Program-made: the position numbers and the translations under genes
Part shown: in pieces, positions 1 to 9,934 of the stretch
Position numbering within the stretch: the stretch's first letter is position 1
Layout: each line of letters begins with the position of its first letter
Notes under the pieces: model-generated
The model's database searches: none
What the model was told of the DNA's origin: nothing
What the model saw: the letters and a program-made list of their open reading frames with translations, nothing else
Source: Halorussus salinus
GTDB taxonomy: Archaea; Halobacteriota; Halobacteria; Halobacteriales; Haladaptataceae
Direction of reading: 5' to 3'
Assembly (NCBI RefSeq): GCF_004765815.2
Contig: NZ_SBIS02000008.1
Location: forward strand, 310,001-374,000
DNA: 64,000 nt

Positions 1-1895
1 GTCGTCTCGGTCGGTTCTTCTTCCGCCGTCGTCGTGGTTTCGGTCGGCGGCTCTTCCGCCGTCGTCGTCGTTTCAGTCGGCGGCTCTTCTTCCGTGGTCG
101 TGGTTTCAGTGGGTTCCTCCTCGGTGGTCGTCTCGGTCGGCGTCTCCGTCACCGTCGTCGTCTCGGGCATCATCTCGTCCGGGAGGTCGAACTCCACGTC
201 CTCCGGCGCGGTCACGACGAACTCGACGTTCTGGACCGTGACGTTCCGGAAGACGAACCGAACGTCCTGCACGTCGGACGCGGCTATCTGCCCGGAGTCG
301 TTCGCGGCCTCGCCGACGGCCTCGGCGGGCGCGGCCCCGCTCAGAATCTTCGTGAGGTCCACCCGGACCGTCCGGTCGCTGACCGACACGTCCTCCACGA
401 CGACCGTGCGGTCAACGTCGGTCGCGTCACCGACGACGAGCGAGAACTCCTGAATTTGGAGGTTGTCGATGCGGAACTTGAACGTCTGTTCCGCGACCGG
501 CTCCTCGACGACTTCAGTGGTCGTCTCGGTCGCTTCGGTCGTGGTTTCGGTCTCCGTCGTCGTCGTCTCGATTTCTTCGGTCGTCGTCTCCGTCTCGGGC
601 GGCGCTTCCGTCGTCGTTTCGACCGGCTCCTCGGTCGTCGTCTCCTCGATTTCTTCAGTTGTCGTCGTCTCTGTCTCTTCGGTCGTCGTCTCCGTCTCTT
701 CAGTCGTGGTTTCGGTTTCTTCGGTCGTCGTCTCGACTTCCTCGGTCGTCGTTTCGACCGGTTCTTCGGTCGTGGTGGTCTCCTCGACCTCCTCGACGGT
801 CACCGCGGCGTCGTCCGCGACGACCTGCTCGTCAACCGTGTACGGGGCGTCCGCTTGGCCCTGCGTCTCCACGAAGTCGAACGTCTCGTTGTCGTTCGTG
901 TCCTGATACGCCAGCGCGAGGAGGGGCTGGGACTCCGTAATCGGCTCGTCCAGCGTCACCCGAATCTCCTCGTGGGTCCCCGGTTCCAGATACTCGGAGA
1001 CTCCGCGGACGCTCTCGACTACCGACCCGTCCAGCAGACTCGTGTCGTGAATCACGACGAAGCCACCCTCGGGGAGGGTCGCCTGCGAAATCGTGACGAC
1101 GGTCCCGTTCGAGGTCTGGTTCTCGAACGTGAGCGACGCCTCGGCCTCCTCGGTGGTCGTCTCGGTCGTGGTCTCCTCGGCTTCTTCCTCGGTCGTCGTC
1201 TCTTCTATTTCTTCAGTTGTCGTCGTGGTTTCCTCGACTTCTTCCGCAGTTGTCGTCGTCTCCTCGACTTCTTCTTCGGTCGTCGTTTCGACCGGCTCCT
1301 CGGTCGTCGTGGTCTCCTCGGCTTCTTCCGCAGTTGTCGTCGTCTCCTCGGCCTCCTCGACGGTCACCGTGGCATCGTCCGCAACGACCTGATTGTCCAC
1401 GGTGTAGGCGCTGTCGTCAGCGCCCTGCGACTCCACGAAGTCGAACGTCTCGTTGTCGTTCGTGTCCTGATACGCCAGCGCGAGGAGGCGCTGGGAGTCG
1501 TTGATCGGGTCGTCCAGTGTCACCCGAACCTCCTCGTAGGTCCCCGGTTCGAGATATTCGGACACCCCGCGGACGCTCCCGAGGACCGATCCCTCCAGCA
1601 GGCTCTCGTCGTGAACCACGACGAAGCCGCCCTCGGTCAGATTCACTTGCGAAACTGTGACGACGGTCCCGTTCGAGGTCTGGTTCTCGAACGTGACCGA
1701 CGTGTTCTCTATCGTCTGGTCTTGGCGGACCTCCTCGCTCGCGGGCGACCGGTCGCCCGCCGCGTCGGGTCCGGTCGCACCGAGCGTCGTCGCGACGCCC
1801 CCGGAAACTGTTCCCAAAACGAGCATGATAGCCAGAGCTACGTGCTTGCGGCTCACTTTTTTCTCCCCGAAGGTACTCACTTCGAGGAGCGGCAT
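1..1895 (-). CDS. Secreted DUF7282-type surface protein with Thr/Glu-rich stalks (3' end outside window)
   Basis: Read on the minus strand the frame stays open from 1895 to the left edge, so the C-terminus is missing. A signal-like segment (HVALAIMLVLGTVSGGVA) sits close to the N-terminus. Two related domains follow, at about residues 67-178 and 255-366. Each begins with a TFENQTSNGTVVT-type strand and includes GGFVVVHD, SEYLEPGT and LALAYQDTNDNETFDFVE. I recognise these as the haloarchaeal DUF7282 surface domain. Long (T)nEE linkers separate them, a third globular part (FKFRIDNLQIQEF, about residue 474) follows, and another Thr/Glu stretch runs off the edge. It is probably a cell-surface protein; the Thr-rich linkers could be O-glycosylated stalks (inference). 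ATG at 1895 is the first start; GTG at 1856, preceded by GGGGAG and placing the signal peptide at the extreme N-terminus, is an equally good alternative. Confidence 0.8.
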   Translation of the reverse strand, partial: MPLLEVSTFGEKKVSRKHVALAIMLVLGTVSGGVATTLGATGPDAAGDRSPASEEVRQDQTIENTSVTFENQTSNGTVVTVSQVNLTEGGFVVVHDESLLEGSVLGSVRGVSEYLEPGTYEEVRVTLDDPINDSQRLLALAYQDTNDNETFDFVESQGADDSAYTVDNQVVADDATVTVEEAEETTTTAEEAEETTTTEEPVETTTEEEVEETTTTAEEVEETTTTTEEIEETTTEEEAEETTTETTTEEAEASLTFENQTSNGTVVTISQATLPEGGFVVIHDTSLLDGSVVESVRGVSEYLEPGTHEEIRVTLDEPITESQPLLALAYQDTNDNETFDFVETQGQADAPYTVDEQVVADDAAVTVEEVEETTTTEEPVETTTEEVETTTEETETTTEETETTTEETETTTTEEIEETTTEEPVETTTEAPPETETTTEEIETTTTETETTTEATETTTEVVEEPVAEQTFKFRIDNLQIQEFSLVVGDATDVDRTVVVEDVSVSDRTVRVDLTKILSGAAPAEAVGEAANDSGQIAASDVQDVRFVFRNVTVQNVEFVVTAPEDVEFDLPDEMMPETTTVTETPTETTTEEEPTETTTTEEEPPTETTTTAEEPPTETTTTAEEEPTET

Positions 1896-1932
1896 AAATC
1901 CGCTGGCGGCCGATACCCCGATTCTCGGGGAT

Positions 1933-2490
1933 TCAGACCGAGAGACGGCGGCCGACCCACCGGGGAATCGCGGCGACCACCCGGAGTCCCGGCGCGCCGT
2001 CGTAGAGCCAGAGGAGAATCATCAACAGCGCGAACAGTCCCTCGTCGCTAACGAGAGCCGCCGGAGAGAGTTCCTGAAGGTGTGCCACGAAACTCTGTTC
2101 GGTCTCGTACTCTATCGGGGCCACGAGCGGCCACGCGAGAAAGCCCAGCGAGTAGAGGTCCCCCGCCAGTAGCGGGTCGAGTGCGTCGCCGAGCAGGTGC
2201 GAGAGGTAGCCGATGACGAACGCCGTGCCTATCGTCGCGTAGTCGAGGAGTCGGAGAACGAGCCACACCGCCGTCAGGAACACCGCCGCGACGACGAGCG
2301 AGTGGGCCAGCGACCGACCGTTCGGGATGACGCCGAACGTCCACGCGAGCGGTTTGTCCACCAAATCCGGAAGTTGCGTCCCGAACGCGAGCGCGACGGT
2401 CGCGTACCCGTCGGGCGCGCGTCGGGCGCTGGCGTGGACGAACGACGAGTACAGCAGATACCCTACCGCGAGATGCCCCCAAGGCCACAT
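1933..2490 (-). CDS. YdjM/DUF457-type metal-dependent hydrolase-like membrane protein
   Basis: This 185-residue multi-pass protein begins MWPWGHLAVGYLLYSS. It contains the dispersed His/Asp motifs typical of the LexA-regulated YdjM (DUF457) family: H6 near the N-terminus, PDLVDKP around residue 41, GRSLAHS around 58 and GYLSHLLGDALDP around 95-107. About five hydrophobic segments are visible. Family members are predicted membrane-associated metal-dependent hydrolases; the substrate is unknown. It reads in the same direction as the surface protein gene, with its stop only about 40 bp before that gene's start, so the two could be co-transcribed. The family call is reasonably firm, the catalytic role is inference. 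Confidence 0.8.
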   Translation of the reverse strand: MWPWGHLAVGYLLYSSFVHASARRAPDGYATVALAFGTQLPDLVDKPLAWTFGVIPNGRSLAHSLVVAAVFLTAVWLVLRLLDYATIGTAFVIGYLSHLLGDALDPLLAGDLYSLGFLAWPLVAPIEYETEQSFVAHLQELSPAALVSDEGLFALLMILLWLYDGAPGLRVVAAIPRWVGRRLSV

Positions 2491-2595
2491 GGAGTTCGGT
2501 TAGGGAAGAGAGCGCTTAGTCCTTCGGGCGAGAGCGCCGCGTTAGGCAGTGACAACCACGACTCGGTAGGGGCGAACAGTTCAAAGTGGCCGAGG

Positions 2596-2606
2596 ATTTT
2601 TTAAAA
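2596..2606 (+). promoter_or_regulatory. TATA box of the nucleotidyltransferase gene
   Basis: The T/A run ATTTTTTAAAA stands out in GC-rich DNA about 38 bp before the ATG at 2639, the expected place for an archaeal TATA element followed by a short leader. Confidence 0.5.
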
Positions 2607-2638
2607 CATCGAGTAGACGTGTCTGTGGGGAATGGGAA

Positions 2639-3448
2639 ATGAAAGCTGTTATTCTAGCCGCCGGAAAGGGCACTCGTCTGCGGCCGCTGACCGACGACAA
2701 GCCCAAGGGCATGGTAGAGGTAGACGGCGAACCGATTTTGACTCACTGTTTCGAGCAGTTGGCCGAACTGGGAGCCGACGAGTTCGTGGTCGTCGTGGGC
2801 TACCGCAAGCAGGACATCATCGAACACTACGACGACGAGTACGAGGGCGTGCCGATAACGTACTCACACCAGCGCGAGCAGAAGGGGCTAGCCCACGCGT
2901 TGCTGACCGTCGAAGAACACATCGACGACGACTTCATGCTGATTTTGGGGGACAACATCTTCGACGCCAACCTCGGGGACGTGGTCAAGCGCCAGCAGGA
3001 GGACCGCGCCGACGCCGCGTTCCTGACCGAGGAGGTACCGTACGACGAGGCCGACCGATACGGGGTGTGTGACACCAACGACTACGGCGAGATTACCGAC
3101 GTGGTCGAGAAGCCGGACGACCCGCCGAGCAACCTCGTGATGACGGGCTTCTACACCTTCACGCCCGCCATCTTCCACGCCTGTCACCTCGTTCAACCCT
3201 CCAACCGGGGAGAGTACGAAATCAGCGAGGCCATCGACCTCCTCATCCAGAGCGGCCGCACAATCGACGCCATCCGCATGGACGGCTGGCGCGTGGACGT
3301 GGGGTATCCGGAAGACCGCGAGCGAGCCGAACGGCTCCTCCGGGGCGAGGAGATAGAATCCGGCGACTTCTCCGAGTCGGAGGCCGACTCGGCGGAGGCC
3401 GACTCGGGCGAGTCGGCCCCCGACACCGCCGAGGCGTCGTCGGACTAA
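2639..3448 (+). CDS. aglF: AglF-like glucose-1-phosphate nucleotidyltransferase
   Basis: The 269-residue product starts MKAVILAAGKGTRLRPLTDD, the nucleotide-binding signature (GxGTRLRPLT) of sugar-1-phosphate nucleotidyltransferases. KPKGMVEVDG, LILGDNIF and VVEKPDDPPSN follow in the usual order, and YEISEAIDLLI and WRVDVGYPED mark the end of the GT-A fold. The family makes UDP- or dTDP-glucose from glucose-1-phosphate. The sequence resembles Haloferax AglF of the N-glycosylation pathway, hence the symbol, which is a probable rather than proven assignment. The last 35 residues are an acidic Ser/Glu/Asp/Ala tail (repeated EADS) beyond the catalytic fold. The stop overlaps the stop of the convergent downstream gene by 4 bp. 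Confidence 0.88.
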   Translation: MKAVILAAGKGTRLRPLTDDKPKGMVEVDGEPILTHCFEQLAELGADEFVVVVGYRKQDIIEHYDDEYEGVPITYSHQREQKGLAHALLTVEEHIDDDFMLILGDNIFDANLGDVVKRQQEDRADAAFLTEEVPYDEADRYGVCDTNDYGEITDVVEKPDDPPSNLVMTGFYTFTPAIFHACHLVQPSNRGEYEISEAIDLLIQSGRTIDAIRMDGWRVDVGYPEDRERAERLLRGEEIESGDFSESEADSAEADSGESAPDTAEASSD

Positions 3449-4572
3449 TCTCGTCGCTCGGTCACCGCTTCTCGAATCCGGCGTTCGACCGTCTCTCGCG
3501 TCCGCGACTGGACCGAGACCGTCGAGACGCGCCCGTGGACCAGTTCTAACAGGTTCAGCTCCGAGAGGAGTCGATGGGTCTGCTCGCGGTCGATACCCAA
3601 CTCGCGCTGGACCTCGTAGAGCGTCTTGGCGGTGCAGACCGCCTCGGTGACCCCGACCACCGAGAGGTCGCCGGGGAGGTTCACCTCGTCGGCGATATCC
3701 GCCGCGACATCGCCGCTGTCGGGCGTCACGTCGCGGTCCGAAGACGGAGCGTCGTCGGCCGGTAGCGCATCGCGGTCCGAGCCTCCGGCCACTAATTCGG
3801 ACTCGGACGGGTCCGCCTCGGGGTCGTGGATGCCGTACTCGACCATGTAGTGGCGCACCGTCTTCGGCGTCACGTCCACGCCCAACTCGTCGCGCATCTC
3901 CGGAAACGTCCGCCCGGCGTCGTACACCGCCGCCAACTCCTCGGGGTCCTTGTACGCCGGTTTCGGCCCGTCGTCGTCCGAGGGGACCGTCTCGGGGTCG
4001 TGGATACCGTACTCGACCATGTAGTGGCGCACCGTCTTCGGCGTCACGTCCACGCCCAACTCGTCGCGCATCTCCGGAAACGTCCGCTCGGCGTCGTACA
4101 CCGCTTCCAACTCCTCGGGGTCCTTGTACGCCGGGCGGTCCGCCGCCGTCGCTCCGGCCGAGGAGGGCGTCGAGACGATAGCCGTCCCGCCGTCCGTGAC
4201 CCCGCTGGCGGTCGCGTTCGCGTCGGTCGCTCCCTCTGGAGTCGTCTCCGCCTCGCGACCCATGTCGGTCGGGGAGGCGTCGCCGACCTCTGACGGGAGC
4301 GCGTCGATAGCCGACGCCTCCTCGTCTGCGCGGTCGATAGCCGTCGAGAACTGTATCGAGATATCGCCGTCGTCGGTCAAGCCCGCGTTCGTCACGGATA
4401 ACTCGGTGATACCGCCGTCTACGTCTGCGTGGAGCGGTATCTCCACCGATACGTCTGCTTCGATACCGCCGGTCTCCTCGTTGCGCGATTGTAGTTCGGT
4501 AATCTCCGGTTCCGACCCTTCGAGTCGTTCGGCGAAGGCCGCCAATCGTCTGAGTGAATGACTAACTCCCAT
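3445..4572 (-). CDS. Regulator-like protein with a duplicated HTH-like module
   Basis: The 375-residue acidic protein has an N-terminal alpha/beta part (residues 1 to about 95), a Ser/Thr/Ala-rich linker, and two nearly identical 46-residue modules (YKDPEELxAVYDAxRTFPEM through HYMVEYGIHDPE). These are spaced exactly 58 codons apart, at about residues 146-191 and 204-249. The module (acidic helix, then DELGVDVTPKTVRHYM) reads as a helix-turn-helix. A C-terminal part (about 300-375) has another HTH-like stretch, KTLYEVQRELGIDREQTHRL. I do not recognise a named family. A DNA-binding role is inferred from the helices only. The near-identity of the two copies at DNA level (3821-3960 and 3995-4134) indicates a recent internal duplication. 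Confidence 0.75.
   Translation of the reverse strand: MGVSHSLRRLAAFAERLEGSEPEITELQSRNEETGGIEADVSVEIPLHADVDGGITELSVTNAGLTDDGDISIQFSTAIDRADEEASAIDALPSEVGDASPTDMGREAETTPEGATDANATASGVTDGGTAIVSTPSSAGATAADRPAYKDPEELEAVYDAERTFPEMRDELGVDVTPKTVRHYMVEYGIHDPETVPSDDDGPKPAYKDPEELAAVYDAGRTFPEMRDELGVDVTPKTVRHYMVEYGIHDPEADPSESELVAGGSDRDALPADDAPSSDRDVTPDSGDVAADIADEVNLPGDLSVVGVTEAVCTAKTLYEVQRELGIDREQTHRLLSELNLLELVHGRVSTVSVQSRTRETVERRIREAVTERRD
3821..4134. repeat. Intragenic 174-bp tandem duplication
   Basis: The stretch 3821-3960 recurs at 3995-4134 with only a handful of differences (for example GGATGCCG versus GGATACCG, and CGCCCGG versus CGCTCGG). The offset is 174 bp = 58 codons, so the reading frame is preserved. 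It encodes the duplicated HTH-like module. Confidence 0.9.
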
Positions 4573-4792
4573 AGTTCTCCGTCGGTCGAAACTCCTCGTC
4601 GTCCAGTCTGATAGTTATTCCCTCGTATCTCCCCCGACAACGCGAGTTATGGGCGTTACAGGTTCTGAGTCGCGATTCTACTCGTGGTCCAAGGAGGACG
4701 TAACGTCGGCCGCCCGGTCGGTCGCTTCGTCCGGCCGCCCCACAGCGATTACAGGTCCGGTAGCTGACCTGTACCGTTTCGGTTACGCCGGG

Positions 4793-4800
4793 TTTATACC
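4793..4800 (+). promoter_or_regulatory. TATA box deciding the start at 4823
   Basis: TTTATACC lies about 27 bp before the ATG at 4823, the spacing of a leaderless archaeal transcript. This argues against the upstream in-frame ATG at 4649. Confidence 0.6.
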
Positions 4801-4822
4801 GGGCGGTTGGCGTCGTCTACGC

Positions 4823-6246
<1,424 letters not shown>

Positions 6247-6612
6247 TCACTCCCCGAGGTCGGACCGGTCGGCGAGTTTCATGAACGAGACGTTGCCGTC
6301 TTGGTCGAGTTCGATGCGGTAGCCGTGGTAGGAGAACTCGATTTCGGCCTGCGCCTCGGGCGGCGGCGGCGTGCTGAACAGGTGTTCGACCATGTGGTCT
6401 ACCTGCTCGTAGAGCGGCGGCAGGTCGGTCACCTCGCAGTTCTCCAAGTTGGCGATGAGTCGCAAGAGACTCTCGTTGGCCTCCTCGGCATCCGGCGTCA
6501 CCTTGCGGTGGCGTATCCGCCGAATCTCGTCTGACTCGGCGTCGCTATCAGTCGTCTCGCTCTCGCAGTCGCCCTCGTCTTCGTTCCCCACTTCTTCGTT
6601 CCCCCTCGGCAT
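6247..6612 (-). CDS. HalOD1 output-domain protein
   Basis: This 121-residue protein has an acidic N-terminal 30 residues. It continues with SLLRLIANLENCEVTDLPPL, YEQVDHMVEHLF and a C-terminal hairpin (EIEFSYHGYRIELDQDGNVSF). That order is the signature of the HalOD1 output domain, which in haloarchaea usually sits at the end of two-component response proteins or stands alone. Its role is presumed signalling; no receiver domain is present here. It lies 63 bp upstream of the cupin gene on the same strand. Confidence 0.82.
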   Translation of the reverse strand: MPRGNEEVGNEDEGDCESETTDSDAESDEIRRIRHRKVTPDAEEANESLLRLIANLENCEVTDLPPLYEQVDHMVEHLFSTPPPPEAQAEIEFSYHGYRIELDQDGNVSFMKLADRSDLGE

Positions 6613-6814
6613 CGCCTCTAACGTAGCGTTCGCGGGAGTGAAAAATTACTCCTGCGTTTCGACGGAAGTGCGTCGAAATGAACCACGAGTGGCGAACGAC
6701 GAGACCGCTTCGAGCGGATCGCCGACGACCCCTGAAATGTATTACGGCAAAATCCCGTCTAGAAGCCCTCTACGGTGGCCACGTAGCTTTTCCGCCGAGA
6801 GCGATTAGAGCCGA

Positions 6815-6834
6815 CGACCTCGACACCGAGGTCG
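6815..6834. repeat. 8+4+8 perfect inverted repeat just before the Tat protein start
   Basis: CGACCTCG-ACAC-CGAGGTCG lies 8 bp upstream of the ATG at 6843. It could be an operator or, if transcribed, a hairpin in the 5' leader that covers the start region. Confidence 0.6.
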
Positions 6835-6842
6835 ATTCATCA

Positions 6843-7691
6843 ATGACTGAGAACGACCAGCGATTGCTCGGGAGCGAGTCGCGACGTTCGTTCGTCAAGA
6901 AGGGGGCGCTCGCCTCCGGCGGACTCGCGTTCGGACTGAGCGGAACCGGCGCGGCCCAAGACGGTGGCGGAGGAAACGGCGGCGGAGGAAACGGCGGAAG
7001 TGACGGCGGTGGCGGTGCCCCCGCCGAGGGCGGCAAGGCGCTGATGTTCAACGACGAGTTCCGGCCGGGAGCGCAGTTCCGCGTCGTCTCGCCCGTCGTG
7101 GAACAGCAACCCGACGTGTCGGGCGTCAACCGAGGAGACATCTGGAGCGACTACAACACGCGCATCATCGAGTTCGTCAACACCAACGAGCGCGTGGTGA
7201 TCTTCCCGGCCCACGACGCCGAGGTTCAGCAGGGCCAAACCTACACGCTACAGGACAACTTCTCGCTGTTCGCCGACGACACCAACGACGAGGGCATCGT
7301 CTCGGTGTCGTTCGAGCCGGTGGGGCAGAACGAGGCCGTCGCCGACGACGACTGGGACGTGCTGGACGAGGGCGGCGGCAAGGCGCTCGTCAAGGCGAAC
7401 ACGTTCTACCCGAACGCGCTGTTCCGCGTCGTCTCGGGCGTCGTGGAGTGGCAACCGAAGAACAACGTGCAGGGTAGCGACATCTTCAGCACCTACAACA
7501 CGCGGTTCGGGGAGTATCTGAACGCCAATGACGAGTTCCTGTTCTACCCGGCGGCCGACGCCGAGGTACAGCGGGACGCAGTGTACGTGATGAACAAGGA
7601 GTTCGACATCACCGACCCCGAGGGGAACCTCGTGACGGTGGACTTCGAGCGCGTGGACGAGAACACGGTCAACGACGGTCTCCTCGACTGA
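6843..7691 (+). CDS. Tat-exported protein with two tandem ~95-residue repeats
   Basis: The ATG at 6843 gives 282 residues; the frame further upstream to 6678 lacks coding character. ESRRSFVKKGALASGG is a clear twin-arginine signal, followed by a Gly-rich linker. Two homologous domains then occupy about residues 62-165 and 178-279. Each has (A/L)FRVVSxVVExQP, a DI(W/F)SxYNTRxxE(F/Y)xNxN segment, a (I/L)FxPAxDAEVQ segment and a closing VSFEPV/VDFERV. I do not recognise a named fold; the repeat pair suggests a secreted beta-rich binding domain. No lipobox Cys follows the signal, so it is probably released to the outside. Confidence 0.82.
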   Translation: MTENDQRLLGSESRRSFVKKGALASGGLAFGLSGTGAAQDGGGGNGGGGNGGSDGGGGAPAEGGKALMFNDEFRPGAQFRVVSPVVEQQPDVSGVNRGDIWSDYNTRIIEFVNTNERVVIFPAHDAEVQQGQTYTLQDNFSLFADDTNDEGIVSVSFEPVGQNEAVADDDWDVLDEGGGKALVKANTFYPNALFRVVSGVVEWQPKNNVQGSDIFSTYNTRFGEYLNANDEFLFYPAADAEVQRDAVYVMNKEFDITDPEGNLVTVDFERVDENTVNDGLLD

Positions 7692-7815
7692 GCCGACGGG
7701 CCGACGGAGCTTTTTCTTCGACGCGGACACCGCTCGCCGGTCAGCGGTGCGTCCCCGTACCGACCCCCGAAACGCCGACAACCATTTGCCGGACGGCGTT
7801 GGCATTCGACTGAAG

Positions 7816-7986
7816 ATGTACAAGGCACAGATTGCCGACGGCGAACAGATAGAGTGCGAGGAGTACGACGAGGGCGACAACGGCGTCGAGTTGTTCGACG
7901 GTGACGGCGAGTTCATCGCGTTCGTCCCCTACGCCCACTTACTGTACGTCGGCACCATCACGGACGACGGCCAGATGGTCTGGTAG
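7816..7986 (+). CDS. Small conserved-looking haloarchaeal protein (56 aa)
   Basis: The ATG at 7816 gives MYKAQIADGEQIECEEYDEG through to DDGQMVW. The sequence is acidic and has strong GC3 codon bias. A short beta-strand pattern (VELFDGDGEFIAFVPYAHLLYV) looks like a single small domain. Similar 50-60 residue proteins starting MYKAQI are familiar from haloarchaeal genomes, but I know no function. The longer upstream extension of this frame (from 7747) is arginine/proline-rich and is not credible. Confidence 0.75.
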   Translation: MYKAQIADGEQIECEEYDEGDNGVELFDGDGEFIAFVPYAHLLYVGTITDDGQMVW

Positions 7987-8070
7987 CCCGGAGCGCCCGG
8001 CGTCCACGACGCTCGGACGCGTTCGACCGTCACCTCATCGGGTTTCACGGGCCGCGTACCGCGGACGCCG

Positions 8071-8658
8071 TCAGTGGAGACACTCGATGCCGTCGTCCGA
8101 GGCGGAGGGAGTGGTTCGTCCGTCACACCCGGAGTTCTCGTAGCTGACTTCGGCGACCACCGACCCCTGCGGGTCCCTCACGCGGACGGTGGCGCTCTCG
8201 CCGAGTACGGACGCGTCCGATCCGGTGCCGAATCCCGCGTATCGGAGGTAGACAGGTGGACTCGACGTGAGCGTCGCGTCGTCGCCGCTCCGAGTGAGAA
8301 TCGCGAGCTGTGCGCCCGGTTCGAGCGTGAGGTCTTCGATTCGATACGTCCGGTTGCCGGGGTACTCGACGGCGAATCCCGAGGCGTCCACGGCGTCGTC
8401 GGCGGTGTTCCTGAGAAGGACGTACTCGTCGTCCAGAAAGTCGCGGTCCGCCTCGTCCGGGTAGACACCCGCGAATCGCAGGCCGGTGTCCGGGGTCGTC
8501 TCGTCAGCCGTCGGCGTCTCGTCAGTCGTCGGCGTCTCGTCAGCCGTCGGCGTCTCGCCCGACTCCGACGCGACGGTCCCATCGAACGCCGCGATACAGC
8601 CGCTCGACGCCGCCGAAAGCCCCACGGCGGCCGACGCGAGGAGTGTTCGACGTTTCAC
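8071..8658 (-). CDS. Lamin-tail-domain lipoprotein
   Basis: The GTG at 8658 starts a 195-residue protein whose signal peptide (KRRTLLASAAVGLSAASSGC) ends in a lipobox Cys, so it is a membrane-anchored lipoprotein. A (PTADET) repeat linker at about 36-55 is followed by a lamin-tail-like beta domain: DDEYVLLRNTADDAVDASGF, TYRIEDLTLEPGAQL, and a closing SVVAEVSYENSGCDG. Lamin-tail domains in prokaryotes often accompany secreted nucleases or stand alone on surface proteins. Here the domain stands alone next to a secreted protease gene on the same strand. Confidence 0.82.
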   Translation of the reverse strand: MKRRTLLASAAVGLSAASSGCIAAFDGTVASESGETPTADETPTTDETPTADETTPDTGLRFAGVYPDEADRDFLDDEYVLLRNTADDAVDASGFAVEYPGNRTYRIEDLTLEPGAQLAILTRSGDDATLTSSPPVYLRYAGFGTGSDASVLGESATVRVRDPQGSVVAEVSYENSGCDGRTTPSASDDGIECLH

Positions 8659-8734
8659 GTTTGGACAGAGTGCGTAATCGGAAATAAGGATTCTCGAATG
8701 TCAAACGGCCGTTTCAGCTATCGGGCGGGGACGG

Positions 8735-9934
8735 CTACACCGTCACGCTGAACCGGCTCTCTATCTCGGTCATCTTGGTGACCTGCGCGGGGTCGGCACC
8801 GCGGAGGACGCCGCCGATGTAGGTGTACGTGGCGAACGAGTCCGTCCGATTCTTGTAGAACGGACAGCCGGAGTCGCCGCCGTTGATAGTCGTGTCCACC
8901 TCGAAGTACGTGTCGTAGACCTCTTTGACCGTCCCCGAAGTGATGCCGGTGCGAGCGCCCTGTTTCGTGACGTTGTAGCCGTTGTCTTCGAGTTGGTGGA
9001 GCCAGTCGTCGTCCATCGTCCCCGCGATGCCGGGGTCGCGGTAGGTGTCGCACTGCTCGTCGGCGAGGTCCCGGCGAACGTCGGTCCCGGAGTTCAGATC
9101 GACTACCGCGGCGTCGAAGAGGTTCGGCGGGTGATCGAAGTTTATTTTGTCCTTGTCTCTGGTCCCGATTTTGTCGCCCGACCCGGCGTTCTGACGACAG
9201 TCGGTCGCGTCGTAGCTCAGGAAGCAGTGGGAAGCCGTGACGAGTCGGTTCTCGTCGTGTTCCTCGTCGTAGACGGGCGTCCCGGTGGTACAGACGTTGC
9301 CCTTCTCGGTGCGCCACGCACACCCTGCGGGGACCGGGCGGTAGTTGCAGTCGTAGTCGTACGACGCGGCGGTCGAGACGGCGTCGTCCGTGAAATCGAC
9401 CTGCTGTTGCTTGGTCACGACCGGAATGCCCTTCACGGCCCTCGCTTTCTCCGTGCCGCGACCGGCGACGCCCGTCACCGTCGCCGGAAGCGCGTCGCGG
9501 AGTTTCTCGGCGGAGACCCCCGGCGAGAAGTCGGCCTGCCAGTCGTACTCCTCGGTCTGGTGTTTCACGACGACCGCCTTCCGGGGCTTCTGGCCGCGCG
9601 TGACCGTCGTCACACCGACCTGCACGCCGGGAATATCGAGTCGGTTCCGGAGCTGTTCGGCGGCGTCGCGGGCGCTCTGGACTTTCACCCACTGGTCGCG
9701 CGACACGCCGAAGTACTCCGGCTCGCGCTCGGGTTTCGCGCCGTTCTCCACGACCTCCTCGTGGTTCGTGTGTTTCCACGCCCGCACCATCGGGACCTCG
9801 TTACCGAGGTCCACGTCGGACTTCGCGAGTGCGGACTTCGAGGCGTTGGCCAACGCGGTGCCGGTCACACCGAGCGCGGCGAGCGATTCCACGAACCGTC
9901 GGCGACCCATTTTCGTTATCTTGTCAAGCCGCAT
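8735..9934 (-). CDS. Tat-exported trypsin-like serine protease
   Basis: The 399-residue protein begins with a Tat signal (MGRRRFVESLAALGVTGTAL, possibly starting at the second ATG, 9910). A pro-region-like stretch occupies residues 40-190. The catalytic part shows VTASHCF (His), LFDAAVVDL (Asp) and NGGDSGCPFY (Ser), in that order, as in the chymotrypsin fold. Cysteines in the catalytic half (CNYRPVPAGCAW, SHCFLSYDATDC) may form disulfides. A TATA-like GAAATAATT (9958-9966) 28 bp upstream of 9934 supports that start as a leaderless transcript. It is probably an extracellular halophilic protease; the substrate is unknown. Confidence 0.85.
   Translation of the reverse strand: MRLDKITKMGRRRFVESLAALGVTGTALANASKSALAKSDVDLGNEVPMVRAWKHTNHEEVVENGAKPEREPEYFGVSRDQWVKVQSARDAAEQLRNRLDIPGVQVGVTTVTRGQKPRKAVVVKHQTEEYDWQADFSPGVSAEKLRDALPATVTGVAGRGTEKARAVKGIPVVTKQQQVDFTDDAVSTAASYDYDCNYRPVPAGCAWRTEKGNVCTTGTPVYDEEHDENRLVTASHCFLSYDATDCRQNAGSGDKIGTRDKDKINFDHPPNLFDAAVVDLNSGTDVRRDLADEQCDTYRDPGIAGTMDDDWLHQLEDNGYNVTKQGARTGITSGTVKEVYDTYFEVDTTINGGDSGCPFYKNRTDSFATYTYIGGVLRGADPAQVTKMTEIESRFSVTV

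Noticed and set aside
34-2051. Long plus-strand frames with Ser/Val- and Arg-rich products
   Set aside because: They are reverse-complement shadows of the Thr/Glu-rich minus-strand surface protein; their composition is not that of a haloarchaeal protein.
4649-4822. 58-codon N-terminal extension of the membrane protein
   Set aside because: A TATA box lies within it, 27 bp before the ATG at 4823, and the extension lacks coding character.
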